From an uncultured Enterocloster sp. (lineage in GTDB: Bacteria; Bacillota; Clostridia; Lachnospirales; Lachnospiraceae): DNA of 36,951 nucleotides. The first letter of the stretch is position 1. Each line of letters begins with the position of its first letter. Made by a program: the position numbers and the translations under genes. The notes under the pieces were generated by a model. That model did not search any database. It saw nothing but the letters and a program-made list of their open reading frames with translations, and was not told the DNA's origin. The DNA is taken from contig CALWRY010000013.1 of assembly GCA_944384065.1 (NCBI GenBank), forward strand, positions 1 through 36,951, given 5' to 3'. This document shows positions 7,536 to 15,758 of this stretch, one piece after another.

Positions 7536-8807
7536 TTACGTCATATCAAGGGCACGCTGGAAAAAGTCTTCCTGGCCAAAGTTCCCGGATTTCAGGACCA
7601 GCCGCAGATCGGGCCGCTTGTAGGGAATCATAACGGGAACGCCCGGGGCCACGCTTTCCCCAATCTGGTAGGAGTCGAGCCCTAATTTTTTTGTGACAGC
7701 TCCGGAGGTTTCCCCGCCGGCGATGATCAGACGGCGGTACCCATGCTCCACGGCTCTCTCTGCTAAAAGAGCGCCTGCCTCCTCTAAAAGGGAGGAGATG
7801 GGGACGGAACCTGCCTGTTTCTGGGCGTCCCGCACATGCTCCGCTGTATCGGAGCTGTAGATAAGCACAGGCGTGTCCGGGTGGGCCGCGACGAATTCCC
7901 AGAGCTGATCCACGGCCTGCTCCACCGGCTGTTCTAAAAGCGAAGAGGGATCCAGCTTCGCGGATACGCCGCCCTGCTTTTGAAAGGCCGCAATCTGTGA
8001 CAGCGTAGCCTTGGAGCAGCTGCCCGCAATCAGAAGGGCGGGCCCTTCTGTCCGGCAGTAGGAAGTTTCGGCAGAACCTCCGGTATGCTCCGCCAGCCGG
8101 CGGGCCAAGGGCTCTAAAAGACCGCTTCCTCCGGTTAAAAGCGGGAGGTGGCCGAAGAGTCCGGCGATCTGCTCCCCGTTCCGATCCGATTGATAGTCGG
8201 GAACCACATAAAAGCGGGACAGGTTCAGGGAATCCGCCTTATTTAAAAGAAGAGATTCTACCGCTTCCCTGGGATAGGAAAGGCAGCCCTCCTCCAATGT
8301 CAAGCAGCGATAACGGCTCTGGGGCTCCATGAGGGAAGGGATATAAGAGTCCCACATGGGGGTGAGAGGGTGATCCTTCATAGGGCTTTTGTGAAGGGGA
8401 ACCCCGTTTACATACAGATGGCCCTCGGCTACAATCCGCCCATTGACAGGAAGCGAGGGGCACAGAAGCGTGTACCGGGCGTCCACAAAATCAAGGGCCG
8501 CGTCGGCAATGGGGCCGATATTCCCACTGGGCGTGGAGTCAAAAGTAGAACAATATTTTACATAGTAGTGGGATACTCCCTGCTCCTTCAGCCAGGCGAG
8601 AGCCTTCAGGGAGTCCTGGACCGCCGCTTCTCTTTCCTGGGTTCTGGTTTTGAGGGCAATGACCAGGGCCTGGGCCGGGCTGTCCGGGGGCAGAGGCATT
8701 GTGGGAATCCCATTAAAAAGCTGGGTAGGAAGCCCGCCCTTTACAAGGAAGGAAGCTGCGTCGCTTGCGCCTGTAAAGTCATCGGCAATGCATCCAAATA
8801 CTGCCAT
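7536..8807 (-). CDS. otnK: Four-carbon acid sugar kinase (DUF1537), OtnK-like 3-oxo-tetronate kinase
   Basis: The 423-residue product matches DUF1537 kinases over its whole length. The N-terminal substrate domain starts GCIADDFTGASDAASFLV, then KYCSTFDSTPSGNIGP and PSLPVNGR. The C-terminal nucleotide domain has LLTGGSGL, GSCSKATLSQ, AGGETSG and LKSGNFG. These blocks closely resemble E. coli YgbK (OtnK), which phosphorylates 3-oxo-tetronate at O4. It is first gene of the minus operon, with GGAGGAGG before the ATG and a sigma-54 promoter about 40 bases upstream. The substrate may differ, since the usual dehydrogenase (LtnD/DenD) and isomerase OtnI are absent here. Confidence 0.85.
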   Translation of the reverse strand: MAVFGCIADDFTGASDAASFLVKGGLPTQLFNGIPTMPLPPDSPAQALVIALKTRTQEREAAVQDSLKALAWLKEQGVSHYYVKYCSTFDSTPSGNIGPIADAALDFVDARYTLLCPSLPVNGRIVAEGHLYVNGVPLHKSPMKDHPLTPMWDSYIPSLMEPQSRYRCLTLEEGCLSYPREAVESLLLNKADSLNLSRFYVVPDYQSDRNGEQIAGLFGHLPLLTGGSGLLEPLARRLAEHTGGSAETSYCRTEGPALLIAGSCSKATLSQIAAFQKQGGVSAKLDPSSLLEQPVEQAVDQLWEFVAAHPDTPVLIYSSDTAEHVRDAQKQAGSVPISSLLEEAGALLAERAVEHGYRRLIIAGGETSGAVTKKLGLDSYQIGESVAPGVPVMIPYKRPDLRLVLKSGNFGQEDFFQRALDMT

Positions 8808-8846
8808 ATTCGATCCTCCTCCATATAGTTTCGTAACTATTTAGGA

Positions 8847-8863
8847 AGCAAGTATGATGCCAA
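8847..8863 (-). promoter_or_regulatory. Sigma-54 promoter of the otnK operon
   Basis: The minus strand reads TTGGCATCATACTTGCT, matching TGGCAC-N5-TTGCW with GG and GC exactly 10 bases apart. Transcription would start near 8836, about 29 bases before the otnK ATG. A sigma-54 activator gene is divergently adjacent. Confidence 0.9.
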
Positions 8864-8998
8864 AATAGAAAAGCCCGGGGATGCGGGAGAGATGCCGGCG
8901 GGAAAAACAGGCCCGAAACACTGGAAATATATATGGAAAGTACAGGGCTTGGGCCTGAATGGAGGCTGCCGCCCAAAAGACAGCAAATCCCTTTCGCA

Positions 8999-9028
8999 TT
9001 GACACGATTGTTGCAAACGTTGTATAAT
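8999..9028 (+). promoter_or_regulatory. Housekeeping-sigma promoter of the activator gene
   Basis: TTGACA (8999-9004), an 18-base spacer and a perfect TATAAT (9023-9028). The GTTGCA element at 9010-9015 lies in the spacer and two further copies lie just past the start point, so the activator could repress its own gene. Confidence 0.8.
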
Positions 9029-9052
9029 TCTAGTTGATGCAACAAATGCAAC
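9010..9052 (-). promoter_or_regulatory. Upstream activator site, left copy
   Basis: On the minus strand: GTTGCA-TTT-GTTGCA (9052 down to 9038), 22 bases, then TGCAAC (9015-9010). The same composite occurs at 11069-11106. The element lies about 175 bases upstream of the otnK sigma-54 promoter, the usual position of an enhancer for this class of activator. Confidence 0.65.
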
Positions 9053-9070
9053 ACTGGAAAGGAGTAACGG

Positions 9071-11065
9071 ATGCAGCGGGCAAAAGATACATGGAAAAAG
9101 ATACGGCTGCTCTTTATTGTTCCGTATCCGGAATTAAAAGAGAGGGTAGAATTCGTAATAGACAATTATCCGAACAGGGAAAAGATTGACGCGGATGTGC
9201 AGGTGATGACCGTGGAAGAAACGCCCATGGAGATCGATGAAAGCCGCTATGACGCCATTATTGCCAGGGGCTTTACGGCGAAGAAGATGATGACTATAAC
9301 AAACGCAACGCCGGTCATCGATCTGGAAATATCGGGGTACGATATTGTCCGGGCTATCGCGGAGTGCAGGCGGATCCTGCATCCGAAAAAAATCGCCATA
9401 TTCAGCTCGCGGAGGACTTTTTATGAGGCCGGGAACATCTGCAGCCTGTTTTCCTGCCAGGGAAAGACCTACATCACAGAAGATCCCAGGGCCTTGGAGG
9501 ATATGATAAAGAAGGCGGCGCAGGATGGCTGCGACGCGGTGATCGGCGGGTATGCCGCCAAGCTCTGCGCCCAGAAGGCGGGGCTGGGGGCCGTGGTTGT
9601 GCGGACGGGCGAGGAGGCCATCCAGCAGGCCATGAACGAGGCCGTGCGGACCGTAGAGCAGATCCGGCAGGAGCGTATCATTTCCCAGATGTATAAGACG
9701 ATTATCTACTCATCGAAAGAAGGCATTCTCTATGTAAATACGGAGGGCATCATCCAGGTCCGAAACCATGTGATCCGGGAAATGACGGGAAATATAAGCC
9801 TGATGCACAAGCCGCTGCGGGCGGTTATTCCCTTCTTATATGAGCCATTTCGGGAGGTCGTCCGCACGGGACAGGAGATGTCGGGAAAAATTTTCACATT
9901 TTCCAAGACCAAGACCACGATCTCCGCAGAGCTGATTCCCGTGGTGGTGGGCAGCGAAATATCCGGCGTTGTGATTAATGTCTCCGATATTACCAAGATA
10001 CAGGATTTGGAGGGAAAAATCCGCAGGAAGCTGAGCGAAAAGGGACTGCAGGCCAAGTATACATTTGCGGATATTCTTCATGACAGCGCGGTTATGAAAG
10101 ATACTATCCGGGAAGCAAAGCGATATGCGGCCTCCGACGCCAACATCAGCATTGTGGGGGAGACGGGAACGGGAAAGGAGCTGTTCGCCCAGAGCATTCA
10201 CAATGCCAGCCCCCGCAAAAACGGTCCCTTCGTGGCCATCAACTGCGCGGCTCTGCCGGAAAATCTTCTGGAGAGCGAGCTCTTTGGATACGTGGAGGGA
10301 GCTTTTACCGGGACTACAAAAGGGGGAAAGATGGGCCTCTTTGAGCAGGCCCACGGAGGCACCCTGTTTTTGGATGAAATAGGGGAAATTTCACCGGCTA
10401 TCCAGACAAAGCTCCTCAGAGTGCTGCAGGAAAAGGAGGTGCGGCGAATAGGAGACAATAAGGTTATTTCCGTGAATGTGCGCATCATATCCGCCACGAA
10501 CCGGAATCTGCGGACAATGGCGGAGAAGGGGAGCTTCCGGCGGGATTTAATGTACCGCCTGGATGTGCTGCGGCTTTTTATCCCGCCGCTAAGGAAGCGG
10601 GAGAACGACGCCCTGCTGATTTTTGACAGCTTTTTGAGGGAGTGCGCCAAAACCGGGGAACAGCTCTCCTCATTGGAGCCGGATGCTTCCGTTCTTCTCG
10701 CCCGCTGCCCATTTAAGGGGAATATCCGGGAGCTTCGCAATATAGCGGAGCGGGCCGCTGTTCTCTATCCGGGAAAGAAGATAACGGGGCCTGAGATGGA
10801 AAAAATTCTTTATCCCCAGGATGTTGAGGAGGAGACAGAGGAAACGTCTCTGTCCTGGGAGGAGCCTCCACGGGCGGAGGGGAAAAAGAGCCGCGAAAGC
10901 TTTGCGGAACGGATGGGAAAGAAGCAGGGGGATCATGGAATCAGCGAGAGGGAGCTCATTCTATGGGGACTAAAGCAGAGCGGCGGAAGCCAGAGCAAGG
11001 CTGCCAGCCTTCTGGGTATGGATCGGACCACTCTTTGGAGAAAACGGAAAAAATACGGGATTTGA
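9071..11065 (+). CDS. Sigma-54-dependent activator with PrpR-type sensor domain
   Basis: A 664-residue enhancer-binding protein. Residues about 10-200 resemble the PrpR N-terminal ligand domain (the DAIIARGFTAK region, then APVIDLEISGYDIVRAI-like sequence). A PAS-like segment covers about 215-320. The AAA+ domain has Walker A GETGTGKE (about 363-370), sigma-54 contact loop GAFTGT (about 410), Walker B GTLFLDE and R-finger region FRRDLMYRLDVLRL. A Fis-type helix-turn-helix (QSKAASLLGMDRTTLWRKRK) ends the protein. GGAAAGGAG precedes the ATG. It sits between two operons that each have a sigma-54 promoter and matching upstream sites, so it very likely controls both. The inducer is presumably a sugar acid or an intermediate (inference). 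Confidence 0.9.
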   Translation: MQRAKDTWKKIRLLFIVPYPELKERVEFVIDNYPNREKIDADVQVMTVEETPMEIDESRYDAIIARGFTAKKMMTITNATPVIDLEISGYDIVRAIAECRRILHPKKIAIFSSRRTFYEAGNICSLFSCQGKTYITEDPRALEDMIKKAAQDGCDAVIGGYAAKLCAQKAGLGAVVVRTGEEAIQQAMNEAVRTVEQIRQERIISQMYKTIIYSSKEGILYVNTEGIIQVRNHVIREMTGNISLMHKPLRAVIPFLYEPFREVVRTGQEMSGKIFTFSKTKTTISAELIPVVVGSEISGVVINVSDITKIQDLEGKIRRKLSEKGLQAKYTFADILHDSAVMKDTIREAKRYAASDANISIVGETGTGKELFAQSIHNASPRKNGPFVAINCAALPENLLESELFGYVEGAFTGTTKGGKMGLFEQAHGGTLFLDEIGEISPAIQTKLLRVLQEKEVRRIGDNKVISVNVRIISATNRNLRTMAEKGSFRRDLMYRLDVLRLFIPPLRKRENDALLIFDSFLRECAKTGEQLSSLEPDASVLLARCPFKGNIRELRNIAERAAVLYPGKKITGPEMEKILYPQDVEEETEETSLSWEEPPRAEGKKSRESFAERMGKKQGDHGISERELILWGLKQSGGSQSKAASLLGMDRTTLWRKRKKYGI

Positions 11066-11068
11066 TGC

Positions 11069-11106
11069 GTTGCAGGAGTTGCAGAAAGCATTGCGGCCCG
11101 TGCAAC
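11069..11106 (+). promoter_or_regulatory. Upstream activator site, right copy
   Basis: GTTGCA-GGA-GTTGCA (11069-11083), 17 bases, then TGCAAC (11101-11106), with an additional ATTGCG inside. This is the same composite and the same orientation toward its promoter as the left copy. It lies about 130 bases upstream of the permease sigma-54 promoter, separated by AT-rich DNA. Confidence 0.65.
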
Positions 11107-11214
11107 ATAAAAGAAAAAATAAACAGAAAATAAACTGTTAATTAAATATCAATAACGCAAATATTCCAGGAAACATAAGCAGCATTGGAAGATAAGAGAC
11201 AAATCCTGAAAATC

Positions 11215-11231
11215 TTGGCACAAGAATTGCT
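11215..11231 (+). promoter_or_regulatory. Sigma-54 promoter of the permease-amidohydrolase operon
   Basis: TTGGCACAAGAATTGCT matches the sigma-54 consensus at every conserved base, with GG (11217) and GC (11229) correctly spaced. The start point would fall near 11243, leaving a leader of about 58 bases. Confidence 0.92.
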
Positions 11232-11300
11232 CAATAAATTAGGCGAAAGTCAAAAAACGGCAGTAGGCTTACATGCCGTAAGATAAAGGAGAGGTGAGAG

Positions 11301-12263
11301 ATGAGGATTTGTGCAACAATGAAAAAGTTTCCTGGAGGTATGATGGTTATTCCCCTCTTATTGGGATGTCTGGTGAATACCTTCTTCCCGCAATCGCTGG
11401 AAATTGGCGGCTATACTACGGGACTTTTTAAGACAGGAACATCTACGCTGGTAGGTCTGTTCATTCTCTGCAGCGGCGCGACCATCAGCTTTAAGCAGGC
11501 GGGGGAGCCCATCTATAAGGGTGCGGTGCTTACCATTTTAAAGTACGTAATCGGCGTGATACTCGGCTGGGGTTTGAACGCGATTTTTGGACCGGCGGGT
11601 ATTCTGGGACTTACGCCCCTGGCCATTATTTCCGCAGTGACGAACTCCAACGGAGCCATCTACACAGCCCTGGCCAAGGAATTTGGCGATGAGACGGATG
11701 TGGGCGCAATTGCCATCCTGTCCTTCAACGACGGTCCCTTCCTCACGATGATTGCCTTAGGCGCTACGGGACTTGCGGATATTCCGTTTATATCTCTGGT
11801 GGCCGCTATCGTTCCGCTGATTATCGGAATGGTTTTGGGCAATCTGGATCCGGATTTCAGGAAGCTGCTCTCTGACGGCATGGCTATGCTTCTTCCCTTC
11901 AACGGCTTTGTGCTCGGATCCAACACCAGCCTCTTTACCATCGCGGAGGCCGGTGTAGGCGGCATCGCCCTGGGAATTATGACACTGTTCTTTACCGGAG
12001 TGGTTACTTACTATCTTTATAGCTTTATCCGGCGCAAGCCCGACCCCATGGGTATGGCAATCGGAACGACCGCAGGCAACGCGGTGGCTGTGCCAGCCTC
12101 TGTGGCTATGGCTGACCCGAGCCTGGAGCCCATTGTTCCCATGGCGACGGCCCAGGTTGCAGGCGCAATGGTTATCACCGCTATTTTCTGCCCGATTCTC
12201 ACAGGCGTGTTTGCCGGAATGGCAAAGAAAAAGCAGGCGAAGATAGACGCGGCAAAGAAATAA
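11301..12263 (+). CDS. 2-keto-3-deoxygluconate permease family transporter (KdgT-like)
   Basis: A 320-residue, strongly hydrophobic membrane protein with about ten helices. It begins KKFPGGMMVIPLLLGCLVNT and contains the family motifs TNSNGAIYTAL and SFNDGPFLTM, which identify the KdgT family of proton-coupled sugar-acid permeases. It ends in a basic cytoplasmic tail. The start ATG 11301 follows AAAGGAGAGG; an ATG at 11319 is possible but lacks a site. Because of its shared regulator, it probably imports the sugar acid handled by the otnK-otnC-COG4091 operon rather than 2-keto-3-deoxygluconate itself. Confidence 0.85.
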   Translation: MRICATMKKFPGGMMVIPLLLGCLVNTFFPQSLEIGGYTTGLFKTGTSTLVGLFILCSGATISFKQAGEPIYKGAVLTILKYVIGVILGWGLNAIFGPAGILGLTPLAIISAVTNSNGAIYTALAKEFGDETDVGAIAILSFNDGPFLTMIALGATGLADIPFISLVAAIVPLIIGMVLGNLDPDFRKLLSDGMAMLLPFNGFVLGSNTSLFTIAEAGVGGIALGIMTLFFTGVVTYYLYSFIRRKPDPMGMAIGTTAGNAVAVPASVAMADPSLEPIVPMATAQVAGAMVITAIFCPILTGVFAGMAKKKQAKIDAAKK

Positions 12264-12287
12264 GAAAGCAGGAGGGGATAGAAACAT

Positions 12288-13445
12288 ATGGAGACATATA
12301 TTGTAAAAGCAGGAAAAGTAATCGTTGGCGATGGGCTGGAGGCTAAGGAGAACGCCGGTCTGTTAATTGAGAACGGAAAGATTGCAAAGATCTATGACAA
12401 CATGGCAAATGTGGAGATCCCGGAGAACATGAAGGTGGCGGACTATGGGGACGCCACCGTGATTCCGGGAATGATTGACTGCCACAACCATCTGGCTCTG
12501 GACGCCAGGCTGGAGAACCATCTGGTTAAGATGGAGGACTGCGAGGCGGAGCAGACCATCCGCGCCATTAAGACCATGCACGACGACCTGATGGCGGGCG
12601 TCACCACTTCCAGGTGCCTGGGAGATCGGTTCTACATCGACGTGACCTGCAAAAAGGCCCAGAAAGAGGGACGGATCACCGGCCCCAAGCTGGTGGTAAG
12701 CGGCATTGGCATGCGCAGCCTTCACGGACACGGCTACGTGGGCATGCCCCACTGCGGCCCGGAAGAGTTTCGGAAGACCGCCAGGGAGAATATCGCCCGG
12801 GGCGTGGATTTCCTAAAAGTATTTATGACAAAGGTAATCAACGCGACCCCCTTCATCTATCATTTCCTGACCCTGGACGAGCTGCGCGTCGTTGTGGAGG
12901 AGGCCAAGAGCGTGAATATTACCACGGCCTGCCACTGCTCCGGCGGACAGGGACTGGACGACTGCCTCACCGCAGGGATCGACTGCCTGGAGCATGTGTA
13001 CTATATCACCCCCGAGCAGGTGGAGCGGGTAAAGAGAGAGGACCGCTGGGTTGTGTATACCCCCAGCTATGCGCTGAACGACGAGCTTCTCTTTAAGTTC
13101 TCTCCCCACGGCAGGGAGGGAAGCCTTCGGGAGAAGGAGATCATCTGCAAGTGCCTGTCTGGCGCTATTGAGGGCGAGCTGAAGTTCGGAATCGGTACAG
13201 ATGGCCTTCACGAAGGACTGGCCCAGGAGGCCTGCTATATCGCCGGCCTTGGGGCAAAGAACCGGGATGTGCTGGCCGGCATCACCATCAACGCTGCCCG
13301 CCTGTGCCGGGTGGATGAGTCCACCGGATCCATCGCGGAGGGCAAGGCCGCAGATCTGGTTGTTCTGGACGGGGATCCTCTGGAGAATGTAGAGGCGTTA
13401 AAGAACGTGAAGTCCGTTATCCAGGACGGCGTGGTGATTCGGTAG
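12288..13445 (+). CDS. Metal-dependent amidohydrolase (imidazolonepropionase/prolidase-like clade)
   Basis: A 385-residue amidohydrolase-superfamily enzyme with an N-terminal beta-sandwich, a TIM barrel and a closing C-terminal sandwich. Putative metal and catalytic residues are visible: His66 and His68 (DCHNH), Lys177 in DFLKVFMTK (likely carboxylated bridge), His216 (CHCSGG), His236 (LEHVYY) and Asp305 (GIGTDGLHE). The tail GSIAEGKAADLVVLDGDPL is the classic family ending. The natural substrate cannot be read from the sequence. In a sugar-acid regulon it may open a lactone or cleave an amide of the substrate (inference). It lies 24 bases after the permease gene with GCAGGAGGGG upstream. Confidence 0.8.
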   Translation: METYIVKAGKVIVGDGLEAKENAGLLIENGKIAKIYDNMANVEIPENMKVADYGDATVIPGMIDCHNHLALDARLENHLVKMEDCEAEQTIRAIKTMHDDLMAGVTTSRCLGDRFYIDVTCKKAQKEGRITGPKLVVSGIGMRSLHGHGYVGMPHCGPEEFRKTARENIARGVDFLKVFMTKVINATPFIYHFLTLDELRVVVEEAKSVNITTACHCSGGQGLDDCLTAGIDCLEHVYYITPEQVERVKREDRWVVYTPSYALNDELLFKFSPHGREGSLREKEIICKCLSGAIEGELKFGIGTDGLHEGLAQEACYIAGLGAKNRDVLAGITINAARLCRVDESTGSIAEGKAADLVVLDGDPLENVEALKNVKSVIQDGVVIR

Positions 13446-13459
13446 ACATAGACAGCGAA

Positions 13460-13528
13460 AAGGAGACAATCCAGCAGAATTCGGGCGTTTTAACCTTGAA
13501 GTTCTTGCGGGATTGTCTCCTTCTTTTC
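13460..13528 (+). terminator. Probable terminator of the permease-amidohydrolase operon
   Basis: A 13-bp perfect stem (AAGGAGACAATCC 13460-13472, GGATTGTCTCCTT 13510-13522) with a 37-base loop, followed by CTTTTC. The loop is long and the T-tract imperfect. A second complementarity crosses it (CAGCAGAA 13472-13479, TTCTGCTG 13529-13536). Confidence 0.55.
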
Positions 13529-13605
13529 TTCTGCTGTGAGCGTTCTGGAGAGGACATGGTTGGACATGACAGCGGATTCCCTAATTTTTTTGGGAACACG
13601 TTGTA

Positions 13606-13872
13606 TCACTCCTCAATCACCTGTATCTCCAAAAAGTCAAAGTCAATGTGCTCGATAAAGCTGTCCTGGTAAAAGCGGGCCTTGTCATGCCGTTGGAATT
13701 CCCGGACGGTGGCGTCCAGCCAGATGGGCTGTCCCAGGTCAAACTGATAGCAGATCTCCTCCAGGGACCCTAGCACCATCTGGGTGCGGGACAGGGAGTA
13801 ATCGCCGTTGGTGATTACGGTATCCCGCAAAAGGCGGTTGTTTTTCATCAGCTTCCCCCACATTCTGAACAT
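13606..13872 (-). CDS. Small conserved-looking protein of unknown function
   Basis: An 88-residue, soluble, mixed alpha/beta-looking protein with an acidic end (HIDFDFLEIQVIEE). I do not recognise its family. It follows the YhaN-like gene by 18 bases on the same strand, with AGAAAGAGAGA as a weak ribosome site before ATG 13872, so it is probably the last gene of the asnS-nuclease transcript. The motif WLDATVREFQRHDKARFYQDSF reads like real coding sequence, not a shadow frame. Confidence 0.6.
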   Translation of the reverse strand: MFRMWGKLMKNNRLLRDTVITNGDYSLSRTQMVLGSLEEICYQFDLGQPIWLDATVREFQRHDKARFYQDSFIEHIDFDFLEIQVIEE

Positions 13873-13890
13873 CGCTTTTGTCTCTCTTTC

Positions 13891-15753
13891 TTATATAGTA
13901 ATCAAGTGATACGCCACCTGGTTCGCCGTCAGAAGCTGGGCCTCCCGTTTGTGGCAGGTAAAGATAATGATCTGGCTGTCAAAGGCCTTCACCAGACACT
14001 TGAGGGCAGTCTTTAGCCGCTCGTCGTCGTAGAGCACGAAGCTGTCGTCAAAGATGAGGGGCATGGTATCCGGGCCGCTCTGGACCAGCTTGGCTGCGGC
14101 CAGGCGCACGGCCAGGTAGATCTGATCCATAGCCCCGCTGCTGACCTGCTCGATGGGCACCAGGCGGGTGGGCGTGTTCATGGAGATGTCCAGATTCTGG
14201 TCAATGCTCATGCTGGTGTAAATGCCGCCCGTGATGCCGGAGATCAAATCCGAGGCCGTCTTATTCAGATAGAGGCCGAAGGAATCCCGGATGGAGGTGG
14301 AAAGGCTTGTCATGGTGTCCTGGGCCAGATCGATGGCGTCAAGCTCCTCCTGAAGGCGTTCATTTTCCGCCAGCACATGCTTTAAGGTCTCCGCCCTTGT
14401 CTTGCAGGAATCCAGATGCTCCAGCTTCTGCTCCAGCTCCCACTGAATCCTCTGCTGCTCCTCAATCTGGCCGGAGCAGCCCTCCTCCTTTGCCTGGAGC
14501 GCGGCGATGTCCCCGCTTAAGCGGGAGAGCGTTTCCTCGGACTGGGCCACCGCCCGGCTTAGGCGCAGGAATTCCCCCATCTTGGCCTCCAGGGCCTCCA
14601 TAGCCTCCGCTGAGATGGAGGAGTCCCCCAGGTGCCGGGAAAATATCTCGGAGAGCAGCTGGGCGCTTTGGTTGAGCTCTTTCTTAAGCTTCCGTCCCCT
14701 GGAGAGCCCAAGGAGGGCTGCCGCCAGAAAGACAAGGGACAATCCTGCAAGCGCGCCGCCCAGCGCAGGCAGGGGGAGGGGCAGGGAGAGATATTTTGCC
14801 GCCAGACTGGGAAAAGCCAGGCAGAGGACGCTTCCGGTCAGGCCCGCCGCCGTCAGCACAAAGAAGAGCAGAGGCAGGAGAATGCGGGATTTTCTCCCGC
14901 AGGCCTCCCTGGCCCGCTGGTGATCCGCGTAGAGTTTCTTTGCATTGTCCAGATAGGAGGTGACCGAGCTGGGATCCGTGAACTGGCTGCTGAGGAGAAT
15001 CTGCCGCCCCTTGGCCGCCTTTTCCAAAAGAGCCTCCTTCTCCTTCTGCCGATCCTCCAGCTGCTTTTTTACCTGGGATTTCTGGGAGCGGTAGGCGGTG
15101 AGCTGGTTGGCATATCTGGGCGCAGCGATCTCCTGCTCGATTTTCCGGATCTCGCCTAAAAGGGAGGCGTAGGTCCGCGCGGCCTCAGGCACCATCTGGC
15201 TCTCCACCTCCCGGCGCTGGGATTTTAAATAGGCGCTGGCCTTGGTAATATTGAGGGCCATGCTGCCGGAGGTGTTCAGATTGGCAATATAATTGCGCAG
15301 CTCTCCCACCATGCCCTGGTCCGTAGCGCATTTGAGCTGGCCAATGCTGATGGTATTTGTGTAGGCAGTCTCCGACAGGCCGCAGCGCAGCTTATCCCAG
15401 AGGGCGGGGGTGGGATCCTCCGCCTTTCCCAGGGTCTCGTTGATGATGGAAAGGCTCTTGCTCCCCTTCTGAAACCGCCGTTCAATGCGGTAGATCTGCC
15501 CGCCGCACTCAATGCGCATCCGGCCCTCGTAGGTGCCGCTGTTCGTCCAGGGCTCGTATTTGGTGTAAGTGTCATTTTTGGAAGCGCGGCCCCTCTGGCG
15601 CTCAATGCCGAAGAACATGCCGCGGATAAAGGTGTGGAGCGTGGACTTCCCCGCCTCGTTTTTTCCGTAGACAATGTTGAGTCCATCGGAAAAGGAGATA
15701 TCCCGGTTATGAAATTTTCCAAAGCCGTCAATATGCAGATCCAGTATCTTCAT
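13891..15753 (-). CDS. SbcC/YhaN-like AAA ATPase with a membrane hairpin
   Basis: A 620-residue SMC/Rad50-type ATPase. The N-terminal half-site has GFGKFHNRDISF and Walker A YGKNEAGKST (about 29-38). Long coiled coils at about 200-280 and 380-470 flank two hydrophobic helices near 290-355 (LLPLLFFVLTAAG, LGGALAGLSLVFLAAALLGL). The C-terminal half-site has signature VSSGAMDQIYLAVRLA and Walker B MPLIFDDSF. This is the architecture of YhaN, partner of the YhaO nuclease in Firmicutes DNA repair. It is shorter than the Bacillus protein as I remember it. Its ribosome site is contained in the end of the preceding nuclease gene, so the two are translationally linked. Confidence 0.8.
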   Translation of the reverse strand: MKILDLHIDGFGKFHNRDISFSDGLNIVYGKNEAGKSTLHTFIRGMFFGIERQRGRASKNDTYTKYEPWTNSGTYEGRMRIECGGQIYRIERRFQKGSKSLSIINETLGKAEDPTPALWDKLRCGLSETAYTNTISIGQLKCATDQGMVGELRNYIANLNTSGSMALNITKASAYLKSQRREVESQMVPEAARTYASLLGEIRKIEQEIAAPRYANQLTAYRSQKSQVKKQLEDRQKEKEALLEKAAKGRQILLSSQFTDPSSVTSYLDNAKKLYADHQRAREACGRKSRILLPLLFFVLTAAGLTGSVLCLAFPSLAAKYLSLPLPLPALGGALAGLSLVFLAAALLGLSRGRKLKKELNQSAQLLSEIFSRHLGDSSISAEAMEALEAKMGEFLRLSRAVAQSEETLSRLSGDIAALQAKEEGCSGQIEEQQRIQWELEQKLEHLDSCKTRAETLKHVLAENERLQEELDAIDLAQDTMTSLSTSIRDSFGLYLNKTASDLISGITGGIYTSMSIDQNLDISMNTPTRLVPIEQVSSGAMDQIYLAVRLAAAKLVQSGPDTMPLIFDDSFVLYDDERLKTALKCLVKAFDSQIIIFTCHKREAQLLTANQVAYHLITI

Positions 15754-15758
15754 CGCTT

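Noticed and set aside
9011-9025. CcpA catabolite site (TGCAAACG half)
   Set aside because: Only the left half fits; the right half lacks the required CA. The bases are better explained by the GTTGCA element and the promoter spacer.
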